Assembly (NCBI GenBank): GCA_937927725.1
Contig: CALBSE010000002.1
Location: 1 to 29,674, forward strand
DNA: 29,674 nucleotides
Reading direction: 5' to 3'
Origin: an uncultured Actinomycetes bacterium
GTDB taxonomy: Bacteria; Actinomycetota; Acidimicrobiia; Acidimicrobiales; Acidimicrobilacustridaceae
Below, one piece after another: positions 1 through 6,823 of this stretch; the first letter of the stretch is position 1; every line of letters begins with the position of its first letter. The notes under the pieces were generated by a model, which was not told the origin of the DNA, did not search any database, and saw only the letters and a program-made list of their open reading frames with translations. The translations under genes were made by a program, and so were the position numbers.

Positions 1-39
1 GACTCTGATTCCGACGACGAAGACGACGAGTTCTACTGA
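1..39 (+). CDS. 3' end of a gene with a very acidic C-terminus (partial)
   Basis: The first frame is open from the window edge and ends at a TGA at 37-39, giving the tail DSDSDDEDDEFY. Such a Asp/Glu-rich end with a terminal aromatic residue looks like a genuine protein tail, but twelve residues do not identify a family. It converges with the helicase gene whose stop lies at 68, so about 28 bases separate the two. The rest of the gene is outside the window. Confidence 0.5.
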   Translation, partial: DSDSDDEDDEFY

Positions 40-67
40 GCCCGTCGCCCTCAAATCCCAAGGGGTA

Positions 68-1681
68 TCAGGCGATTCCTAGGCGGTCGGCGACCTCGGG
101 AGCACCGACCACGATCAACTCACTGACCGCTCGACTGACACCTATATATAGGAGAGTGGTCCGGTCGGCGTCGGCTGGGTCCATGCCCACCAAAATCACC
201 GTGTCGAACTCAAGGCCTTTGAGGCGATGCACGTTCTCGCACACCACTGCCCCATCGCCTCGGTCTTCCCACCGAACGAGTCCACATCGCTCGCGCAATG
301 CGTCTCGAACACTCGAATGCAGCGTCGCTACGCAAACACCTGACGGGCTGCGTTGTTCGTCGTCGATGATCCGCTCGAGAACCGCGTCGACAACCCCAGC
401 AACACCATCGATGTCGACAGCCTGATGCCACACCGGCGCAAAACCCTCAGGCACATACTGCGGCGATCCCGGTCCACCAACGCGCCGAAGAACCTGCGCC
501 ACTCGATGTGCGTTGCGGAAGTTCGACGCCAGCTCAATCTGCACCCAACCGTCGTCGGCTTGGGGGAAGACAAAACCTTTTTCGTAGATGCCTTGCCCTT
601 CATCGGCAAGCAACAACACTCGACGACGTCCATCGGGGTCGAGGAGCGATTCCAATAATGCGACCCAAGCAGGGCTGAAGTCCTGCGCTTCATCAATGAT
701 GATCGTGTCGAATCGCACACCGATCTCGGGCCAATGAAGATTGATGTGTCCGATGGCAATGGTGTCCCACCACTGCTTGTCGGCGTCGGCCGGAATCTCA
801 AGTTCCGGCATACCGGGCAGCGCCAGCGCCAAGCGCATAAACGGACCAATCAGAACGCACTCATCCGGCTCAATACCGAATTGCTCAACTAACGAAGATG
901 CAAGCGGATCGTTAAAACAGGTGAGAAGAACGTTGTCGCCTTCTCCCCACACTTTGCGCGCCCACTGCACCGCCAGGCGCGTCTTGCCCGTTCCGGCGCC
1001 GCCGCGTGCAATGACTCGACGATTCTCAGTCAACGAAACAAGTGATCGGATCTGTGCATCACACAACTCATCAAGTCGCTGGCGAGTGATCTTGGCCCGT
1101 GCATCCGGATCCCATGCAAAATCCGCATCAGGGCGAAGCAGCTTCACGATTGCTTCAATTTCATGCGCAGCGAGTGAACGTCCAATGCTTCGCCGAGTTG
1201 CGACGAGCCGTTCGATCGGCTCGTCGGCATCGTCCATATCGGCGGCTAAGAGAATCTGATCAAGATCGATATCGGGCGTGACATCACCGGCGATCTTGGG
1301 CGAGTTCGGGAAGGCAATTCCGTAGACGACATCGAGATGTTCGAGCCCAGCAATTTCACGACGAATGAGTCGCTGCAATGCCATCGAATTGTTCTTCGCT
1401 TGGTCAAGCGGCTGTGGCTTAAGCGGCGTGCCCTCTTGGCCAATCCAGAGCCCATCGCGGATACCCACCCGATGACCTTTGACCTCAACAACCACGACGC
1501 CCATATCGGGATGGATCAGAACAATGTCGGTTTGATGGTCCTGATCACGACCGCGCATGCCCACGTCGGGAACGACAAGCCAGTTGCTGAAGAGCGTGCG
1601 AGCGAAGCAATCGACAACGACGCGCTCTGCCTCGTTCTTCAATAACTCCATTGGAAAATCTTCAGGGATCAACTGTCCCAT
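68..1681 (-). CDS. NERD nuclease-domain / UvrD-like superfamily 1 helicase
   Basis: The protein joins an N-terminal NERD (nuclease-related) domain to a superfamily 1 DNA/RNA helicase core. Counting from an in-frame TTG at 1744, the NERD part spans about residues 35-150 with the putative catalytic set D73, E87-V-K89 and a DQAKNNS motif. The helicase part shows Walker A GGAGTGKT near 248-255, Walker B DEAQ near 351-354 and the late motifs HRLKGLEF and IGVSRA. I place the start at the ATG at 1681 (MGQLIPED, 537 aa), preceded by a GAGGCGGA-like ribosome site. The upstream TTG would add a CHHC segment and cannot be ruled out. Proteins of this architecture are predicted to process or repair DNA and often sit in defence neighbourhoods; a specific role is not visible. 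It is transcribed convergently with the partial gene at the window start. Confidence 0.88.
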   Translation of the reverse strand: MGQLIPEDFPMELLKNEAERVVVDCFARTLFSNWLVVPDVGMRGRDQDHQTDIVLIHPDMGVVVVEVKGHRVGIRDGLWIGQEGTPLKPQPLDQAKNNSMALQRLIRREIAGLEHLDVVYGIAFPNSPKIAGDVTPDIDLDQILLAADMDDADEPIERLVATRRSIGRSLAAHEIEAIVKLLRPDADFAWDPDARAKITRQRLDELCDAQIRSLVSLTENRRVIARGGAGTGKTRLAVQWARKVWGEGDNVLLTCFNDPLASSLVEQFGIEPDECVLIGPFMRLALALPGMPELEIPADADKQWWDTIAIGHINLHWPEIGVRFDTIIIDEAQDFSPAWVALLESLLDPDGRRRVLLLADEGQGIYEKGFVFPQADDGWVQIELASNFRNAHRVAQVLRRVGGPGSPQYVPEGFAPVWHQAVDIDGVAGVVDAVLERIIDDEQRSPSGVCVATLHSSVRDALRERCGLVRWEDRGDGAVVCENVHRLKGLEFDTVILVGMDPADADRTTLLYIGVSRAVSELIVVGAPEVADRLGIA

Positions 1682-1759
1682 GTCCGCCTCTTTCGCTCCG
1701 CCGTACTCAGACACAATTTCACAGTGGTGGCACTTAGTAAACAATTTGATTGAAAAGTA

Positions 1760-1870
1760 ATGCCGCTTTACGCAAAGCGCTCTGAAGACATCGAGATCGC
1801 CAGACGCAAGGGTGGTACGGTTTTGATGTCGCAGGCGGACTGCGGCGCACTACTTCAGGAGCGGGAATGA
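1760..1870 (+). CDS. Possible 36-residue leader ORF
   Basis: An ATG at 1760 opens a 36-codon frame (MPLYAKRSED...LLQERE) that ends in a TGA overlapping the ATG of the next gene in an ATGA arrangement. That overlap is typical of translational coupling. Upstream there is only a weak GAAAAG ribosome site. No family is recognised. It may be a small coupled leader peptide, or chance, since the downstream gene has its own good AGGAG site. Confidence 0.3.
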   Translation: MPLYAKRSEDIEIARRKGGTVLMSQADCGALLQERE

Positions 1871-2556
1871 CCGACCAACCACTTGGTTCTATTGGTGATG
1901 ATTCTGCAGTGCCACCGACTGGTGGTGGATTGACGCCACCTCCGCCACCTCCGATTGGATCAACTCCTCCTCCAACTACGCCACCCCCCTCTGGGAAAAG
2001 CCAGTGGTTTGAGAACGTTGCCATTGTCATCGTCGCATTGCTTTGCTGTTGGCCGCTTGGACTCGTGCTCGTATGGCTCAACAAGAAGTGGACGAATAAG
2101 ACAAAGTGGATCATCACCGGCGTGATGATCGGTATTGCTGTCGTAGGCATTCTCATTGGGGCACTTTCGGGCTCGGGTGCTTCAAATACTTCAAACTCCT
2201 TGAGCACAAGTGCAACAACTGCGAAGCCATCGGTTTCAACGACTGAAAAGTCGTCAACAACATCGGCTCCGAAAGAAACCACGAGCACGACGGCAAAGGC
2301 CACGACTACAACCACCGCTGCGAAGAATTCACCAAAAATTACAAAGGCCGAATTCGAACAGATTCAAAATGGGATGTCGCGTCAACAGGTCGCCGACATC
2401 GTGGGTTCACCAGGTGAAGTGATTTCCGAATCAAATTTGGCTGGTATCAGTACGGTAATGGTGAAGTGGGACGGATCTGGAAGTTTGGGCGCAAACGCAA
2501 ACGCCATGTTCCAGAACGACAAGCTGATCAGCAAAGCTCAACTGGGTTTGAGCTGA
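1867..2556 (+). CDS. Two-TM protein with DUF3862/SmpA-like C-terminal domain
   Basis: This 229-residue protein starts with a Pro/Gly-rich segment (about 15-44), followed by two hydrophobic helices (about 48-71 and 80-102), then a Thr/Ser-rich linker (about 105-157). The C-terminal domain from about 158 begins ITKAEFEQIQNGMS and contains the pattern VADIVGSPGEV, characteristic of the DUF3862/SmpA-OmlA (BLIP-like) fold. The likely topology puts the C-terminal domain outside the membrane on a flexible stalk. Similar actinobacterial proteins are of unknown function and probably bind proteins or envelope components. The start is supported by AGGAG five bases upstream. It converges with the next minus-strand gene, leaving 17 bases between stops. 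Confidence 0.85.
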   Translation: MTDQPLGSIGDDSAVPPTGGGLTPPPPPPIGSTPPPTTPPPSGKSQWFENVAIVIVALLCCWPLGLVLVWLNKKWTNKTKWIITGVMIGIAVVGILIGALSGSGASNTSNSLSTSATTAKPSVSTTEKSSTTSAPKETTSTTAKATTTTTAAKNSPKITKAEFEQIQNGMSRQQVADIVGSPGEVISESNLAGISTVMVKWDGSGSLGANANAMFQNDKLISKAQLGLS

Positions 2557-2573
2557 GTCAAACCGACAGTCTC

Positions 2574-3695
2574 CTAGCGGGCCTCGGTAAATCCACTGAG
2601 AAAAACATCGAAGCCGGTCAACTGTCGATCGAGCGACCGCAGCGACTTCTCGAGTTCATCGATCGCGCTGCACGGCAGGTCGAACCCTCCCCAGACCACG
2701 TCGTTCGCATGCCATAGACGCGCACCCACGAGTGAACAATTGGATTCATTGAGTTGCTGGAGTAGTTCGAGCGTTGGCGGAACATTTCGGCATACTTCGG
2801 TGTGCACGCGAATCGTCTCAGCCGGGGAATCAGACAGCTCTACATGAATCATGTGCGAATACGTATCGAGGGTAAATCTGCCGAGTTCGACGACGTGACA
2901 TGTAAACCCGCTGATGGTTGAGAGAACCTTGAAGAGATCTTCGTGGTGGCGACTCACACCTGCGGTCTTGCATTCCACTGCAGCACGGAATGTTTCAGAC
3001 TCAATGAGCAGCGGAACCTCTGATCGAACAGGAATACGAATGGTGAGTTCAGTATCTCGGTCGAATTCGCGGATCATGTCGTAGATAGCTCCCATCATTG
3101 GCGCGCATGATGCTTCGCCATAGGTTTCCGCTGGGATCTTGTAGGTGCTTCGAAGGCCATTGCGTATCGACCAGTCGGCATAAATCGAAATCGACCCGTT
3201 TTCGATGTACATCTGAGCGTCGGGGTAGTCGTCATCCGATGGACCTACGGGAACCGCTCGGGCACGGTAGAGCAGATCGAAAAATGCCCCGGCTGTGACG
3301 TTCGCTTTCGCTGCATCAGCCACATACATGGGGTACTGCGGAAACTCGAGTTCGCGAGCCAAGTCGATGACCGAAGTACCTACTTCGGATTCCACTAGGC
3401 AAACAATGCCGTCGGGAATCGAAAATGTGACGACGATGTCAGTGGTTGTGCGAACGAACACCAACGCATCCCACAAGGCCCGACCAGGGAGGCACCTTGC
3501 TTCAAGTGGTTCGTCGAGTGCAACGCCGTCAACCTCCCAATGGGTCGTGCCACTTGCTACCGACCACACCCGCTTGCCGTTGATTGAGCGAACCCACACC
3601 CCCTCGCCTTTGGTTTCCATCGGCGCGAGATTGCCGAGCACTTCACAGACCGATTCGATCTCGGCGCGTTTAACGACGATTGACCACACGCTCAT
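2574..3695 (-). CDS. Unknown protein, weakly sliding-clamp-like with a YbjN/type III chaperone-like C-terminus
   Basis: I cannot name this 373-residue protein with confidence. Its N-terminal two thirds alternate short strands in a way that recalls DnaN-type sliding-clamp repeats (for example the stretch around WDALVFVRTTTDIVVTFSI and the later LTIRIPVRSEVPLLIES). The last 110 or so residues contain LLQQLNESNCSLVGARLW followed by a second hydrophobic strand and a helix, the pattern of YbjN/type III secretion chaperone-like domains in actinobacteria. No catalytic motif is visible. The ATG at 3695 overlaps the stop of the upstream gene by four bases (ATGA), so the two are co-translated. No signal peptide or membrane helix is seen. 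Confidence 0.75.
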   Translation of the reverse strand: MSVWSIVVKRAEIESVCEVLGNLAPMETKGEGVWVRSINGKRVWSVASGTTHWEVDGVALDEPLEARCLPGRALWDALVFVRTTTDIVVTFSIPDGIVCLVESEVGTSVIDLARELEFPQYPMYVADAAKANVTAGAFFDLLYRARAVPVGPSDDDYPDAQMYIENGSISIYADWSIRNGLRSTYKIPAETYGEASCAPMMGAIYDMIREFDRDTELTIRIPVRSEVPLLIESETFRAAVECKTAGVSRHHEDLFKVLSTISGFTCHVVELGRFTLDTYSHMIHVELSDSPAETIRVHTEVCRNVPPTLELLQQLNESNCSLVGARLWHANDVVWGGFDLPCSAIDELEKSLRSLDRQLTGFDVFLSGFTEAR

Positions 3696-4060
3696 CGGCC
3701 CACCCCTGCGTGATAGGTGGACTCAACTGGAACGGGTCCGTTATCGGGAACCGGCAAAAAGTCGAGAGGGTATTGGCCAGGCCCTGGGAGTGCCGGTGCA
3801 ACTCGAACACCATTTTCAAGATCTTCTAAATAGCGAGCCAAACGATCGGCCTGCGCTGGGGTCAGCGGACGAAAGGCAATTCCGCGACGCGTGATGCGCA
3901 CCCAGTCGGTGCCGGTGATGTCGAGAATTCCGAGCCCGTAGAGGGCCCGGGTAACACGGCGCCAGCGCGGCACCAGCCGCATCTGCCATGCAGCAACCCG
4001 GGAAAGCAGACTTTCAGCAGCTTCGATGACTGCTTCTTCGTTGTTGGATTCTTCCGCCAT
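3692..4060 (-). CDS. Unknown small protein, possible winged-helix
   Basis: The protein has 122 residues from the ATG at 4060 (MAEESNNEEA), which is chosen because GGAGG lies six bases upstream; an earlier in-frame start at 4096 would add twelve residues without a comparable site. It has a helical, Arg/Trp-rich middle (WQMRLVPRWRRVTRALYGLG) followed by short strands ending in WVRITRRGIAF, which could be a winged-helix. A Pro-rich tail follows. Its stop overlaps the start of the next gene, so it is the first gene of a two-gene operon. Function is not recognised. Confidence 0.7.
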   Translation of the reverse strand: MAEESNNEEAVIEAAESLLSRVAAWQMRLVPRWRRVTRALYGLGILDITGTDWVRITRRGIAFRPLTPAQADRLARYLEDLENGVRVAPALPGPGQYPLDFLPVPDNGPVPVESTYHAGVGR

Positions 4061-4291
4061 TGTTCCTCCAGGGTTGTGAGTTGTACCCCTCTTCAACGCA
4101 CTTTTGGAGAGGGAATGTGCACCATAGGCACGGGGGTGTGACAGGCGTAGAAAGAACGCTTCCAGTGGTTAGTCACGCTCAATTCGATGAATATCACTGC
4201 GAACTCTAAGGCGATGTACCTGAATATTGATCACCGTCAAAAACAAGTGAGCCCGCGTTAACTACAGAATTAGGGACGTTCTTGAAACGCC
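4061..4291. other. Intergenic region, no feature identified
   Basis: This 231-base gap lies between two minus-strand genes. It probably carries the promoter of the operon starting at 4060. I see no RNA gene, convincing terminator or repeat in it. Confidence 0.4.
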
Positions 4292-5452
4292 TCAACTAAT
4301 TTCCACGTACCCGAGGGCGCCGACGAATTCCTCGAAACTCATAATTGGGATCCCATAGTCGCGAGCCTTTTTTGCCTTGCCGGACATCGAAGATGGATCG
4401 GCGCATACCAACAGATTGCATTTCTTTGTCACACCCTGAATGGGCTGCAGTCCCGCAAACGCAGCGGTCTCTTCAATTTCCTCGCGAGGAACGGCCACTC
4501 CGTCAATTACAGCCGTTCCCGTAAAACACACTTGCCACCCCTGCTCAAGTTTGCTCGGCGCTTGCCGAACATCGTTGATCTCGGGGATTTCAACATCGCT
4601 AAGGGAAAGAAGCGTTGCGACCGTTTCAAGTAATTCGTATTCCTCGCTTGTGATGATCCCATCGCGCTGAGCACCCAAAACGAGTGATCTGAAGTAGCCC
4701 CGGTGAGCTCGCCCAATCATTTCCGAGTCAATACCAAGACTTTCTGCCAACGATTCAAGTTGCATTTTTTCCGAGGCATTGATGACAAGATCATCGAGTA
4801 CCCAATCAAGAGCGTCCATGTACGAAAGCAATGCTTCGTCGGTAGTCGGGAATCGAACTCCTCGCACCATCCGTGAAAGCGGTAGAAGGTCAGAAGAGTC
4901 TCCCCTTGCATCGCGCCGAAGGGTTCGAGTGTTCAACGGGGTCGTAAGACCATTCACCGTTGCGCCCATCGCATCTGGATCTTCTTCCAAAAGCCGGCGA
5001 AGTATTTCTGTTGCTACACGGGCGTCAGCGAGAGCCCTGTGATGGTTGGTCAGTGAAATACCTAAGTTGGTGCACGCCGACCTCAAGTTGCTTCCAGTAA
5101 GTCGAAGCGTACAAACGCCTGAACCTGGATTGAGTTCGGCGTCGAGACGCTCGTATTCCATCTGGAGCATTCGCACGTCGAATCTCAGATTATGCGCGAC
5201 CAAGATTGAGCCTTCGATCTTTAACGCGAAAGCTGCTGCAACTTCATCGAAAGTCGGAGCCGCAGAAACCATCGTTGGAGTTAGACCGTGAATATCTGTC
5301 GGACCAATATCTCGCATCGGATTAACAAGCGTGTCGTACTCATCGACTATTTCGTCTCGCTTTGAGTCATACACAACAGCTGCGATCTCGACAATGCGGT
5401 CAGATTTACCAAGACCGGTGGTTTCGGTGTCGATGACGACGTAACGGCTCAC
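4292..5452 (-). CDS. DEDDh 3'-5' exonuclease (DnaQ-like) with C-terminal BRCT domain
   Basis: The N-terminal 150 residues are a DnaQ-type exonuclease domain. All DEDDh residues are visible: D8 and E10 in VIDTETTG, D92 in HNLRFDVRML, and H138 with D143 in HHRALADA. The final 80 residues form a BRCT domain of the kind found in DNA ligase A and related exonucleases, with VCFTGTAV, TKKCNLLVCAD and a KAKKARDYGIPI motif. The middle (about 215-295) is helical and carries TSEEYELLETVATLLSLS, which recalls a TerB-like helical domain, but this is weak. The protein probably trims DNA 3' ends in repair or replication rather than serving as the replicative epsilon subunit, which lacks BRCT. The start is GTG at 5452 with AGGAG six to eight bases upstream. 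Confidence 0.9.
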   Translation of the reverse strand: MSRYVVIDTETTGLGKSDRIVEIAAVVYDSKRDEIVDEYDTLVNPMRDIGPTDIHGLTPTMVSAAPTFDEVAAAFALKIEGSILVAHNLRFDVRMLQMEYERLDAELNPGSGVCTLRLTGSNLRSACTNLGISLTNHHRALADARVATEILRRLLEEDPDAMGATVNGLTTPLNTRTLRRDARGDSSDLLPLSRMVRGVRFPTTDEALLSYMDALDWVLDDLVINASEKMQLESLAESLGIDSEMIGRAHRGYFRSLVLGAQRDGIITSEEYELLETVATLLSLSDVEIPEINDVRQAPSKLEQGWQVCFTGTAVIDGVAVPREEIEETAAFAGLQPIQGVTKKCNLLVCADPSSMSGKAKKARDYGIPIMSFEEFVGALGYVEIS

Positions 5453-5468
5453 TGAATTCTCCTACTGA

Positions 5469-5702
5469 TCACAGAGTTCGACTCAATACTGTCGTGGCAA
5501 AAGCCGCACTCGCCACGACGATTGCAAACATCGATAGACAACCGCCCCTATACGACAATCCATTACCGAGTCGAATAGAACCTTTGCCTCGACTATTGAT
5601 CGTGAACGGCCCGACCCTCGTGCTTCCGCTCACGCCGGACTTCGAGATGTTGAACCAACTTCTCTTTCCCGCTCGAACCCGCTTCCGATATATGAAGCCC
5701 AT
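5469..5702 (-). CDS. DUF4236 small protein with C-terminal hydrophobic helix
   Basis: The N-terminus MGFIYRKRVRAG followed by WFNISKSGVSGSTRVGP and a GLSYR motif is the signature of DUF4236. The ATG at 5702 is preferred because family members begin MGFR/MGFI and a GCGGGA ribosome site lies seven bases upstream; a GTG at 5720 would add six residues. The last 22 residues are hydrophobic and may anchor the protein in the membrane. DUF4236 has no established function. It lies 16 bases upstream of the exonuclease gene on the same strand, so the two may be cotranscribed. Confidence 0.8.
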   Translation of the reverse strand: MGFIYRKRVRAGKRSWFNISKSGVSGSTRVGPFTINSRGKGSIRLGNGLSYRGGCLSMFAIVVASAAFATTVLSRTL

Positions 5703-5792
5703 CAGTAATCCCGCCTTCACCTAGAAGGGTCCTACGCAAAGGAGCCCCCGAGAACGTTCGCCCGCCCGAGACGAAACCGTAGTCGGACGAGA

Positions 5793-6323
5793 TCAGGCGA
5801 GAGCCACCGCGCTCCGAAGGATTGCTGCGCTGGATTCGTCAAACCCCACGAGCAGCACCCGCTTGAGTTTCCCCTGATGCGCTGCACAGGTTCGCGCGGC
5901 AATCTCCGCAGCTCGTTCCATCGGGAACCCATAGATGCCCGTCGAAATCGCAGGGAAGGCGATCGACTCAGCCCCAACAGTTTCGGCCAGTTCAAGCGAG
6001 GTCCCGTAGGCGCCAGCGAGTTGCTGATCAAGCCGACATTGACACTTGACGTCGTCATCGGCGACATCCCAAACGGGTCCGACGGCGTGAACGATGTGTT
6101 TGATACCGACGTCCTCGAGTCTGAATGCAGGGGTGATCGCGGCTGATCCAGTTGAGCAGCTTCCGATTTCTGCGCAGGCCGCGCTCAGTTCCTCCAGACC
6201 TGCAGCCGCAAAGATCGCCCCGCAAACTCCTCCACCAGCAAGCAGCTTCGTATTCGCTGCATTCACAATCACATCGGCATTCAGCTTTGTAATGTCGCCG
6301 ACGAATACTTCGATCTTTGCCAT
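5793..6323 (-). CDS. Macrodomain protein, predicted O-acetyl-ADP-ribose deacetylase type
   Basis: The 176-residue protein is a complete single macrodomain. Key elements are GDITKLNADVIVNAANTKLL with the conserved Asn pair, the glycine-rich GGGVCGAIFAAAG loop, HIVHAVGPVW, and AFPAISTGIYGFP near the end. These build the ADP-ribose binding cleft, so hydrolysis of O-acetyl-ADP-ribose or of ADP-ribosyl groups on proteins is the likely activity in the cytoplasm. The sequence resembles YmdB/MacroD-type members, but the family includes binders without activity. A GAGGAA ribosome site sits directly before the ATG. It is divergent from the signalling locus at 6644, about 320 bases away. Confidence 0.92.
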   Translation of the reverse strand: MAKIEVFVGDITKLNADVIVNAANTKLLAGGGVCGAIFAAAGLEELSAACAEIGSCSTGSAAITPAFRLEDVGIKHIVHAVGPVWDVADDDVKCQCRLDQQLAGAYGTSLELAETVGAESIAFPAISTGIYGFPMERAAEIAARTCAAHQGKLKRVLLVGFDESSAAILRSAVALA

Positions 6324-6643
6324 TTCCTCAACCTATATAGGGATTCACCATGCGCCTTGGGCCCAGTCACTTGTCTCACCTCGCTCCGATTCCTACATAT
6401 CCCCGATTCTGAATGTTGACCCATGGCGTTCACCACGCCAGTATCTGGTCGGCGGCTGCGAAGATTGCGAAATCGCTGCGACACCTTCCTTCAGATGAAT
6501 ACCTATAAGAGATTTCACTTAGGAGGCAATCGGCTCAAATTCCAGTGGCAAGGTCCGCACCAAAGACCTAGGGTGGCCCCCAAGTAGCGGCGACCACAGC
6601 AACTGTTGTGGCGGGATCAAAATATGGTTGGAGGAGTGGCGGC
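6324..6643. other. Divergent intergenic region before the signalling locus
   Basis: About 320 bases separate the macrodomain gene from the 44-codon ORF. It should hold promoters in both directions, but I cannot place a convincing -35/-10 pair. A TATAAG hexamer at 6504-6509 lacks a good -35 box. An AGGAGG at 6521-6526 has no start codon at a workable distance. A hairpin at 6594-6611 is listed separately. Confidence 0.4.
6594..6611 (+). repeat. Inverted repeat in the leader of the plus-strand arm
   Basis: CCACAGCA pairs with TGTTGTGG, an eight-pair arm with one G-U wobble and an almost absent loop. It lies about 30 bases before the ATG at 6644. It could be an operator or RNA hairpin; there is no T-run, so a terminator is unlikely. 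Confidence 0.35.
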
Positions 6644-6778
6644 ATGCCTCGTATCGGTGCTCGAGTTGGCCCAATCGGTGCCAGCACAGGAAGTTTGATG
6701 TCCACGTTGACGATTTTCGCGACTATCGCATCAATTACGGCAACGGTCCTTATGTTGAGGTCTCACCGTCAGCGATGA
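6644..6778 (+). CDS. 44-residue single-pass membrane peptide
   Basis: The frame MPRIGARVGPIGAS... has a strong GGAGGAG ribosome site seven bases before its ATG. Residues about 17-38 are hydrophobic and Thr/Ile-rich, and the peptide ends in a positive RSHRQR tail, consistent with a single membrane helix with a cytoplasmic C-terminus. It lies 45 bases upstream of the pseudokinase gene on the same strand and is probably its operon partner. No family is recognised. The good ribosome site and membrane-like composition argue that it is real; its small size keeps it uncertain. Confidence 0.55.
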   Translation: MPRIGARVGPIGASTGSLMSTLTIFATIASITATVLMLRSHRQR

Positions 6779-6823
6779 CGGCGAGACCCCTTCAATTAAA
6801 TCAATAGCCGTTTTTCAATAATC

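Noticed and set aside
3295..3894. A 199-codon plus-strand frame
   Set aside because: It lies antisense to two coupled minus-strand genes and its Ser/Arg-rich composition is that of a shadow frame.
6521..6526. A perfect AGGAGG ribosome-binding sequence
   Set aside because: No ATG, GTG or TTG occurs within a workable distance downstream.
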